Positions 1-4,520 of a stretch of 5,446 nucleotides of DNA are shown here, piece after piece. The stretch's first letter is position 1. Each line of letters starts with the position of its first letter. The notes under the pieces were generated by a model. It was not told the origin of the DNA, did not search any database, and saw only the letters and a program-made list of their open reading frames with translations. The position numbers and the translations under genes were made by a program. This stretch comes from Clostridiales bacterium (lineage in GTDB: Bacteria > Bacillota > Clostridia > Lachnospirales > Lachnospiraceae), in the NCBI GenBank assembly GCA_015655565.1, contig JAATEU010000507.1, positions 1 to 5,446 of the forward strand, read 5' to 3'.

Positions 1-1
1 A

Positions 2-364
2 AGGCTCAGCAGGACTTCCGCCATTGCAGGCGGTTTACTTGATATCAAACCAATCATTGAGATTAACGATGAGGGTGCCTTGGTTGCAATTGAAAAGATC
101 AGAGGACGCATGCGTTCCTTAAAGAGACTGGTGGAAATTGTCGGTGAGAGAGGCGCGGATTTAAAAAACCAGACAATTGGCTTAGTCCATGGTGACGATT
201 CAAAGACATTACAGATGGTAAAAGAAATGCTGATAATAAGATATGGCTGTAAGAATTTTATGGAGAGCTGTGTCGGTTGTGCAATTGGAGCACATACGGG
301 GCCGGGAATCATTGGAATTATTTTTTTGAACGAAGAATCACCTTATAATGAATATCTGAAATAA
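2..364 (+). CDS. DegV family protein, C-terminal part (5' truncated by window edge)
   Basis: DegV proteins bind a fatty acid in a cleft between two alpha/beta domains; in several Bacillota they present acyl chains to fatty acid kinase. The open frame enters from the window edge at base 2 and gives 120 residues ending in TAA. Visible DegV hallmarks are the RLSRTSAIAGGLLDIKPII segment at the beginning (family pattern GR-[LI]-S-[KR]-T-x-A followed by GGLL-x-IKPI), then a basic KIRGRMRSLKRLVE helix, and near the end GCAIGAHTGPGIIGIIFL, which matches the conserved IG-x-HTGPG ligand-pocket loop. A typical family member has about 280 residues, so roughly 160 N-terminal residues lie outside the window. 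The TTG at 80 and later in-frame starts are internal, because homology continues upstream of them. The gene converges on the minus-strand gene that begins at 1068. The family call is from motifs; the ligand is not inferable. Confidence 0.9.
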   Translation, partial: RLSRTSAIAGGLLDIKPIIEINDEGALVAIEKIRGRMRSLKRLVEIVGERGADLKNQTIGLVHGDDSKTLQMVKEMLIIRYGCKNFMESCVGCAIGAHTGPGIIGIIFLNEESPYNEYLK

Positions 365-397
365 GTCAGGATTTCATGAGTAATATATAAAGTATCA

Positions 398-504
398 CAG
401 GACAGACGCAGGAAGGAATATTCTGTAAAAGTTTCCGGTAAAATCGGACACGCCTGGAAGTTGCCGGGAACTTTTACAAAATATTCTTTCCTGCGTCTGC
501 CCTG
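398..504. repeat. Long imperfect inverted repeat (44-bp arms, 19-nt loop), MITE- or REP-like
   Basis: The arms 398-441 and 461-504 are reverse complements at 39 of 44 positions and enclose a 19-nt loop (442-460). The ends read CAGGACAGACGCAGG on the left and CCTGCGTCTGCCCTG on the right. All five differences between the arms are transitions, and as RNA each gives a G-U wobble on one strand (three on plus, two on minus). No U-run follows on the plus strand: the next bases are seven A's, which instead form the U-tract of the adjacent minus-strand terminator. An arm this long exceeds an ordinary intrinsic terminator. It could be a miniature inverted-repeat element, a dispersed palindromic repeat, or an unusually long RNA hairpin at the 3' end of the degV transcript. 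No clear target-site duplication is visible at the ends. Confidence 0.75.
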
Positions 505-561
505 AAAAAAATCAGCCTTCCCATTTATTTGCGCAGGAGTACGCAGATTTTAGGAAGGCTG
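505..561 (-). terminator. Rho-independent terminator of the minus-strand gene, possibly bidirectional
   Basis: A perfect 9-bp stem is formed by CAGCCTTCC (513-521) and GGAAGGCTG (553-561). An inner 4-bp pair, TGCG (530-533) with CGCA (542-545), lies inside the 31-base loop. Read on the minus strand the stem is followed by A and then seven U's (complement of 505-511), a classic intrinsic terminator about 50 bases past the stop codon at 613-615. On the plus strand the stem is followed only by the weak TTGTTATAT, so it may also stop degV transcription less efficiently. Confidence 0.85.
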
Positions 562-612
562 TTGTTATATGTATTTGCTTTCCTGGAATGTCCAAATAGT
601 TTTGGATACTGC

Positions 613-1068
613 TTATTCTTCTGCGGCCGGAGCAGCCTTAACCAGAGTGGCTTTAATTGCATCCAGGAGTAAGGTTTGGGTATATTTGCTGTCCTCGGAA
701 ACTTCGATGGAATCAACATCAGCTCCATTAATTAATTGCTCAGCTATTTCTTCTATGGATGGTTCAACTAACGGATACATTGTATTGATACTATCATCAA
801 TGTTGACTATACGGACAGAATTAATATGATCTTCATCCAATACTACTTCTAAATTAAGGGCAGTATCGTTTAAAACAAGAGTTGAATTCCAGACTCCGGG
901 TGTATATTGGACTCCTGTCATAGTTTCTGTGGTATCATCCTTCTTATTTAAAAACATAATAACCAGAAGTATGATCAGCAATATACCTAGGCCTGCAAAT
1001 AGTGCCGTATATATTATTTCTTTTAAGTGAATTACAAAAATTTTGGTTTTTGACATATTTTGCACCAT
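613..1068 (-). CDS. Membrane-anchored protein with a degenerate FMN_bind-like domain
   Basis: This 151-residue protein has a short basic N-terminus (K7, K9, H14, K16), one strong transmembrane helix at about residues 18-40, and a C-terminal domain of about 90 residues that is probably extracytoplasmic. Residues 55-142 resemble the FMN_bind fold: YTPGVW at 55-60 corresponds to the YTPG-[VT]-Y opening, ALNLEVVLDEDHINSVRIVN matches the following beta hairpin, and YTQTLLLDAI at 129-138 aligns with the YTSKAIIEAV helix. The flavinylation motif SGAT is replaced by EDSK just before that helix, so covalent FMN attachment looks unlikely. The start at 1068 is preferred over Met5 because AGGAAA lies 3 bases upstream. 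It is monocistronic, convergent with degV and divergent from the hydrolase operon. That it is a real gene is fairly certain; the domain assignment is moderate and the function unknown. Confidence 0.75.
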   Translation of the reverse strand: MVQNMSKTKIFVIHLKEIIYTALFAGLGILLIILLVIMFLNKKDDTTETMTGVQYTPGVWNSTLVLNDTALNLEVVLDEDHINSVRIVNIDDSINTMYPLVEPSIEEIAEQLINGADVDSIEVSEDSKYTQTLLLDAIKATLVKAAPAAEE

Positions 1069-1071
1069 GCC

Positions 1072-1077
1072 TTTCCT
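1072..1077 (-). promoter_or_regulatory. Ribosome binding site of the FMN_bind-like gene
   Basis: On the minus strand AGGAAA, followed by GGC, lies directly ahead of the ATG ending at 1068. The next Met codon (ending at 1056) would be 15 bases from this site, so the upstream ATG is favoured as the start. Confidence 0.55.
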
Positions 1078-1151
1078 GGTAGATGTTCACTTTTGTCAAA
1101 GTGTTAAGCAGTAACTGTAACTTTCGTGAACGATACCAATTTCAATACTAG

Positions 1152-1195
1152 ATGTGTGAAAAAATTGGATAACATTAAGATATAAATTCACACAT
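1152..1195. repeat. 9-bp perfect inverted repeat ATGTGTGAA / TTCACACAT
   Basis: The arms 1152-1160 and 1187-1195 are exact reverse complements separated by 26 bases. The half-site resembles a protein recognition element more than a terminator, since no U-run follows on either strand. It sits about 85 bases upstream of the minus-strand start codon and could be an operator for either divergent unit. This is a structural observation only. Confidence 0.4.
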
Positions 1196-1411
1196 GGGCC
1201 TTCATAAAAATACTTTATATATCTTATTATCTTTTTATTATTTTTATGATAATTTGATAAAGAAAAGTCAACAATAAAATAATATTTTTTGTTTTCCACT
1301 TTAATAGCCCCTGCAATGAGAATAAGATATAATAATCAGCAAAAATTCCATATATTTTTTTTGGGAAAAAATCTTATATTATGTTATTTTTCACATATAT
1401 TAAAATTATAA

Positions 1412-1440
1412 TTGACAATATGCAGCACATGTGCTATATT
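1412..1440 (+). promoter_or_regulatory. Sigma-A type promoter of the glycoside hydrolase / ABC transporter operon
   Basis: TTGACA (1412-1417) is a perfect -35 box and TATATT (1435-1440) a 5/6 match to the -10 box, with the optimal 17-base spacing and an AT-rich upstream region (1370-1411). The start of transcription would be near 1447, giving a leader of about 160 bases before the hydrolase start codon. It is the best promoter in the window and faces the operon. Confidence 0.8.
1424..1435. promoter_or_regulatory. Candidate operator: 12-bp perfect palindrome in the promoter spacer
   Basis: AGCACATGTGCT is fully self-complementary. It occupies the downstream two thirds of the -35/-10 spacer and includes the first T of the -10 box. 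A regulator bound here would block RNA polymerase, which suits a sugar-inducible operon under a repressor. The sequence does not have the central CG typical of LacI/CcpA sites, and no regulator gene is in the window, so the protein is unknown. Confidence 0.5.
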
Positions 1441-1507
1441 ATAGATAATACGTAGGATGTTTATGGAACCTGTTTTTGTTTAGTTTGAAAAACCTGGTCT
1501 TTTTAAA

Positions 1508-1513
1508 AGGAGG
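1508..1513 (+). promoter_or_regulatory. AGGAGG Shine-Dalgarno sequence in the operon leader
   Basis: A strong AGGAGG inside AAAAGGAGGG lies 4 bases before ATG 1518 and 1 base before ATG 1515. It is nearly 95 bases ahead of the hydrolase start and so cannot serve that gene directly; it suggests translation of a short leader ORF. Confidence 0.4.
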
Positions 1514-1517
1514 GATG

Positions 1518-1574
1518 ATGTATAATACTATACATAGTATGTGTGTGAGATATATAATTTCATCTAAAAGGTAG
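1518..1574 (+). CDS. Possible leader peptide of 18 residues (19 if ATG 1515 is used)
   Basis: The tandem ATGATG at 1515-1520 opens a frame reading MYNTIHSMCVRYIISSKR and then TAG at 1572-1574. It lies inside the operon leader between the promoter and the hydrolase and has a consensus AGGAGG. The frame spans a 7-bp inverted repeat, ATACTAT-AC-ATAGTAT (1525-1540). The stop lies 33 bases before the hydrolase ATG at 1608, so it could act by translational coupling or attenuation. The peptide resembles nothing I recognise, and the spacing from the ribosome site is shorter than ideal, so a chance ORF is quite possible. Confidence 0.25.
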   Translation: MYNTIHSMCVRYIISSKR

Positions 1575-1595
1575 GACGTATTACGTAATATGGAT

Positions 1596-1601
1596 AAGGA
1601 G
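1596..1601 (+). promoter_or_regulatory. Ribosome binding site that decides the hydrolase start
   Basis: AAGGAG is followed by 6 bases and ATG at 1608, an ideal arrangement. The upstream in-frame ATG at 1590 has only AAAGG/TAGGA 14-18 bases away, which is too far, so the 1608 start is preferred. Confidence 0.65.
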
Positions 1602-1607
1602 CAGGAA

Positions 1608-2873
1608 ATGAGGAGGACAAAATTAAGCATTAAAAATGATAAGTTTTTAATTAATGGCAGTCTTATATACAGCCAGATTGAAAACAGTAATCCGAATGCA
1701 TGGGGATTATTAATGAACGCAAGGTTTATTCAGGGGGTTTTCGACGATAAGGCAGATAGGGCGCGGTTCAACCGATATGGAAAAGTCTTTGATCCGGAAC
1801 AGAATACGAATGATTTAATTGAAGCTCTTTCTAAGTGGTATCAATTTGGTTTACGTGGGTTTACGGTAGGATTTCAAGGGGGTGGTCCTTGCTTTACAAT
1901 TGATAATTACAAGATCAAAAACAATCCTTTTTCTTCTGACGGCAATGAAATTGATTCCGATTATTTAAGGCGTATGGAGAAAATTATAAGAGCGGCTGAT
2001 GAAATTGGAATGGTAGTAATTTTAAGTTTTCTATATGGGGCACAGGCAAGGTTTTTAAAAGATGATATTGCTATTATGAACGGTGTAAAAAAGGCATCGA
2101 ACTGGCTTCGTGATATGAAGTTTACAAATGTGATAATCGAGATAGCAAATGAACACGATGTGGATGATTTTAAAATTCATCCAATTGTACATAAAGTGGA
2201 AGGAGTGGTAGATTTAATCAGAATAGCTAAGCGTGAATCAGACGGAATTCCAGTAGGATGCAGTGGAACCGGAGGATATTTTTCGGAAAAGATTGCCAGT
2301 GAATCTGACGTTATTTTAATTCATGGGAATGGACAAACAAGACAGCAATTTTATAATTTAGTTCAAAAAGCAAAGCATATAACACCTGTGCGTCCCATTG
2401 TATGTACTGAAGATTCTCAAGCCTTAAGTCAACTGGGAGTTGTATCGAGAATGCAAATTTCATGGGGGTATTATAATAATATGACAAAGCAGGAACCACC
2501 GGTTAATTGGAATATTACTCCCGGTGAAGACTTGTTCTTCGCTTATCGGATGGCAGAAATAATTGGTATTCAAACCGATGAAATACCTTTTGAAGATCAA
2601 TTATATTTACAAGGATTAGAACCTGATATGACTTATGAGAAAAAACGCTGGATCCGTTTGGCAAGCCTTTATCCTGAACAGATTGATTACGTTGATTTTT
2701 ACCGTGATGGCGAATACTTTGCTACGGCCTATGATGATCCGTTCATGATTTATTTTAAAGCTAATTGGCTTCAGGAGGCTGTGACAGGAATTGAAGCTGA
2801 GGAAGAGTGGAAAGCAGAAATATATTTAAAAAATGGGGAAAAGCTATTAAAAATTAACAGTCCATTAAGTTAA
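1608..2873 (+). CDS. Cytoplasmic GH-A-clan-like glycoside hydrolase, uncharacterised family
   Basis: This 421-residue protein (427 from ATG 1590) reads as a TIM-barrel retaining glycosidase of the GH5/cellulase type with a small C-terminal beta domain. After FLINGSLIYSQIE (13-25) come ARFIQGVFDD (38-47) and GFTVGFQGGGP (84-94). NVIIEIANEHD (174-184) supplies the likely acid/base E182 in the strand-4 Asn-Glu pair. Then come LIHGNGQT (237-244), RPIVCTEDS (262-270) with likely nucleophile E268, and SWGYYNN...PPVNWNI (285-303). The 86-residue gap between the glutamates fits clan GH-A. About residues 358-412 (VDFYRDGEYFATAYDDPF) look like an Ig-like domain. From memory, proteins of Planctomycetes and Verrucomicrobia share the GIFDD, QGG, HGNG, NED and PVNWGIN motifs; none has a function I can name. 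There is no signal peptide, so it should act inside the cell on material imported by the downstream ABC system. The substrate is not predictable. Confidence 0.8.
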   Translation: MRRTKLSIKNDKFLINGSLIYSQIENSNPNAWGLLMNARFIQGVFDDKADRARFNRYGKVFDPEQNTNDLIEALSKWYQFGLRGFTVGFQGGGPCFTIDNYKIKNNPFSSDGNEIDSDYLRRMEKIIRAADEIGMVVILSFLYGAQARFLKDDIAIMNGVKKASNWLRDMKFTNVIIEIANEHDVDDFKIHPIVHKVEGVVDLIRIAKRESDGIPVGCSGTGGYFSEKIASESDVILIHGNGQTRQQFYNLVQKAKHITPVRPIVCTEDSQALSQLGVVSRMQISWGYYNNMTKQEPPVNWNITPGEDLFFAYRMAEIIGIQTDEIPFEDQLYLQGLEPDMTYEKKRWIRLASLYPEQIDYVDFYRDGEYFATAYDDPFMIYFKANWLQEAVTGIEAEEEWKAEIYLKNGEKLLKINSPLS

Positions 2874-2915
2874 GGTGAAAAATAAAAAGACATATTTTTC
2901 ATTCCCTGATTTGAG

Positions 2916-2950
2916 GCGGTGCCGCATCTGCAAGCAGATATGGCATGCCA
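2916..2950 (+). repeat. GC-rich cluster of back-to-back palindromes between the hydrolase and binding-protein genes
   Basis: Three self-complementary segments follow one another: GCGG-TG-CCGC (2916-2925), ATCTGC-AA-GCAGAT (2926-2939) and TGGCATGCCA (2941-2950). The segment 2919-2946 can alternatively fold as one hairpin of 11 pairs (two of them G-U wobbles) with one C-A mismatch and a CAAG loop, which excludes the outer two small structures. No U-run follows, so it is not a standard terminator; RNA processing, mRNA stabilisation or attenuation are possible. The composition is clearly more GC-rich than the flanks. Confidence 0.5.
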
Positions 2951-2960
2951 TGGAGGTAAG

Positions 2961-3020
2961 ATGGTCAACTATGAAGAAAATAATCTGCTATGTTTAAAAT
3001 ATCATAAGATTGGAACATAG
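2961..3020 (+). CDS. Possible short ORF of 19 residues upstream of the binding-protein gene
   Basis: ATG at 2961 is preceded by GGAGGT (2952-2957) with a short 3-base gap, and reads MVNYEENNLLCLKYHKIGT before TAG at 3018-3020. The stop is 20 bases before the binding-protein ATG, whose own ribosome site starts 6 bases after it. A ribosome finishing this frame would cover the next ribosome site and melt the hairpin at 2987-3021, so translational coupling is conceivable. The peptide is not recognised, and chance remains a fair explanation. Confidence 0.25.
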   Translation: MVNYEENNLLCLKYHKIGT

Positions 3021-3021
3021 C
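2987..3021 (+). promoter_or_regulatory. Hairpin immediately upstream of the binding-protein ribosome site
   Basis: GCTATGTT (2987-2994) and AACATAGC (3014-3021) form a perfect 8-bp stem, extended by one T-G wobble, around a loop of about 19 bases. The right arm ends 4 bases before AGGAGGAGG, so it abuts but does not pair with the ribosome site. It may insulate or modulate translation of the lipoprotein. Confidence 0.45.
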
Positions 3022-3025
3022 TAAA

Positions 3026-3034
3026 AGGAGGAGG
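3026..3034 (+). promoter_or_regulatory. Very strong ribosome binding site of the binding-protein gene
   Basis: AGGAGGAGG followed by 6 bases and ATG 3041 gives two overlapping consensus Shine-Dalgarno registers. This fits the need for solute-binding protein in excess over the permeases. Confidence 0.8.
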
Positions 3035-3040
3035 TTATTT

Positions 3041-4459
3041 ATGAAAAAGTTTGAAAAAGTTTTTAGTCTGGTGTTGGTATTATCTATGATACTTGGTATG
3101 TTGGCAGGATGTAGTAAGCAGAATGGGGAGACGGGAACAGACCCTGACGGTGAAGGTACGGCATCAGGAGATAAACCTATTGTAAGAATGATCGTCCCCG
3201 GAATTAATGATCAGGATACAATAGATCCAATCTCCGGAATAAAATCTTTAAGCCTGGGTGCTTTTGAAGCAATTTTGGAGGAACAGATTCCGGATATAGA
3301 TGTTCAACTGACAAGTATTCCCTGGGATGGGTGGATACAGAAAATGGAAGCTACGATTGCTGCGGGAGAAGTTGATATCGGGTTTTATACAAATCAGGTT
3401 ATGGCACCGGACTGGTTCGTTGATCACACGCAATTTTTGGAAAACGATCCGGATGTTAACCTTCATAATATAGATGATATTTTCATTGACCCGGCGGTAC
3501 ATTATATGAACTATAAATCCTTTAATTATCCGGAAGCAACAGGACAGATTTTTGGGCTGCCGGTTACGATGGCCAGCAATATATTTGTTTATGACAAGCA
3601 AATATTTGAAGATTGGGGTGTGGAGATCCTGGATGAAAACGTTACTTATGAAGAGTTAATTTCAAAAGCAGAACAAATGAACGGTACAAATCCGAAAACA
3701 GGAGAAAAGAATTATGGTGCCTATATTGCATCCATGTGGATGGAATGGAATGCAATTGGTCATGATGCAGTAAAACCATACTCCAGTGATACAATGCTGT
3801 TATCTGAAATGGATAAAGATGAATATGTAAATTATCTGAAAGAATCTCCTGAAGTTTTAAAATTCTTCCAGAACATGGAGCGAATCGTAAAAATATCGCC
3901 GGAAGGAATAGCCACGAATTCAGGTGGGGAAAAATTTTTTACCGAAGATAATAATATCGCTATTAATTTTGATACAAATGCCATAACGGGTTCTATGCTT
4001 AAATATCTGTATGCTGATAAAAAAGATATTGCAGAACGGTTCATTCCTATTACTATACCCACAGGCAGTGAAGGAATGCAGGGGTTCCCGGAATTTTTCA
4101 GGTATGCGGTTACTAAAAATGCAAAAAATTCGGAACTTGCATGGAAAGTTATTAAGGTATTAGCCACCAACAAAGTAATAAATGATTTTTATTTAACAAA
4201 TTATGCAAAAGATAAATTAACAGCCTTGAAAGATTTCAGCGGTATGAAGTGTATGGAGTATGATATCAATAAGCAAAGACATGAAAACCAACTTAAAACA
4301 ATGTTTATAACAGATGATTACTGGTTCTGGAGAACTCCCATGCAGACGGTATTAAGCCAGGTGATTTCAAAGCAGATTACACCGGAGCAAGCAAGAGAAG
4401 AATTATACAATGGAGTAAATGACTGGGTTGAAAATACAAAAAAACAATTAGGTCAATAG
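3041..4459 (+). CDS. Extracellular sugar-binding lipoprotein of an ABC importer (family 1 solute-binding protein)
   Basis: This 472-residue protein is the substrate receptor of a carbohydrate ABC importer, anchored by a lipid on the outer face of the membrane. It begins with a lipoprotein signal peptide: basic MKKFEK, a hydrophobic core at 8-20, and the lipobox LAGC at 21-24, so C24 would be the acylated first residue. A flexible linker rich in G, T, D and E (27-45) follows. The mature part shows the family-1 binding-protein layout: an IVRMIVPGIND first strand at 47-57, WDGWIQKMEATIAAGEVDIGF at 95-115, GQIFGLPVTMASNIFVYDKQIFEDWGV at 168-194 (the hinge-region GLP segment), and the C-terminal helix ITPEQAREELYNGVNDWVENTKKQL. 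W95, W98, W233, W236, W428 and W430 are candidates for sugar stacking. It lies between the hydrolase and permease genes. The family is secure; the ligand is unknown, probably an oligosaccharide. Confidence 0.92.
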   Translation: MKKFEKVFSLVLVLSMILGMLAGCSKQNGETGTDPDGEGTASGDKPIVRMIVPGINDQDTIDPISGIKSLSLGAFEAILEEQIPDIDVQLTSIPWDGWIQKMEATIAAGEVDIGFYTNQVMAPDWFVDHTQFLENDPDVNLHNIDDIFIDPAVHYMNYKSFNYPEATGQIFGLPVTMASNIFVYDKQIFEDWGVEILDENVTYEELISKAEQMNGTNPKTGEKNYGAYIASMWMEWNAIGHDAVKPYSSDTMLLSEMDKDEYVNYLKESPEVLKFFQNMERIVKISPEGIATNSGGEKFFTEDNNIAINFDTNAITGSMLKYLYADKKDIAERFIPITIPTGSEGMQGFPEFFRYAVTKNAKNSELAWKVIKVLATNKVINDFYLTNYAKDKLTALKDFSGMKCMEYDINKQRHENQLKTMFITDDYWFWRTPMQTVLSQVISKQITPEQAREELYNGVNDWVENTKKQLGQ

Positions 4460-4467
4460 TTAATATT

Positions 4468-4501
4468 TGTAATTAAGTGTCTGTTCAGACACTTAATTAC
4501 A
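4468..4501 (+). promoter_or_regulatory. Intercistronic 16-bp perfect hairpin between binding-protein and permease genes
   Basis: Arms 4468-4483 and 4486-4501 are exact reverse complements with TT between them, so the working loop is about GTTC. No U-run follows, so complete termination is not expected. In sugar ABC operons a stem-loop at this place commonly protects the 3' end of the binding-protein message from exonucleases and lowers permease expression; that role is inferred here from position. Confidence 0.7.
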
Positions 4502-4506
4502 TTCAT

Positions 4507-4512
4507 AAGGAG
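4507..4512 (+). promoter_or_regulatory. Ribosome binding site that decides the permease start
   Basis: AAGGAG is followed by 8 bases and ATG at 4521. An in-frame GTG at 4512 overlaps this site and is therefore not a credible start. Confidence 0.75.
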
Positions 4513-4520
4513 TGTTAATT

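Larger units (their letters stand above)
1069..1411. other. AT-rich divergent intergenic region without a convincing gene
   Basis: This stretch separates the minus-strand gene from the plus-strand operon promoter. It must contain the minus-strand promoter, but no clear one is visible. The best candidate reads TTGACT (minus strand, 1266-1271) with TCATAA 16 bases on (1244-1249), which would leave a leader of about 170 bases. A 6-bp inverted repeat CACTTT-TGTC-AAAGTG lies at 1088-1103, close to the start of the minus-strand gene, and a longer one at 1152-1195. Much of 1200-1410 is A/T runs. The weak open frames here show no codon pattern or family resemblance. Confidence 0.5.

Noticed and set aside
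525..829. Open frames on both strands across the FMN_bind-like gene and its terminator (525-728 minus, 569-829 plus)
   Set aside because: They are overlaps in other frames; the minus-strand gene at 613-1068 has the domain, membrane helix, ribosome site and terminator.
1096..1299. Minus-strand open frame of 67 residues
   Set aside because: It lies in A/T runs, needs a GTG start, is rich in residues that AT-rich DNA gives by chance (K, N, Y, I, F), and resembles no family.
1590..1607. Six extra N-terminal residues of the hydrolase from ATG 1590
   Set aside because: No ribosome site at a usable distance precedes ATG 1590, while ATG 1608 has AAGGAG 6 bases ahead.
1439..1630. Minus-strand open frame of 63 residues
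   Set aside because: It runs antisense through the operon promoter, leader and hydrolase start, with no ribosome site or recognisable domain.
2877..2900. Terminator after the hydrolase gene (GAAAAAT / ATTTTTC)
   Set aside because: The stem is only A-T pairs apart from one G-C, and no U-run follows, so it should not terminate transcription.
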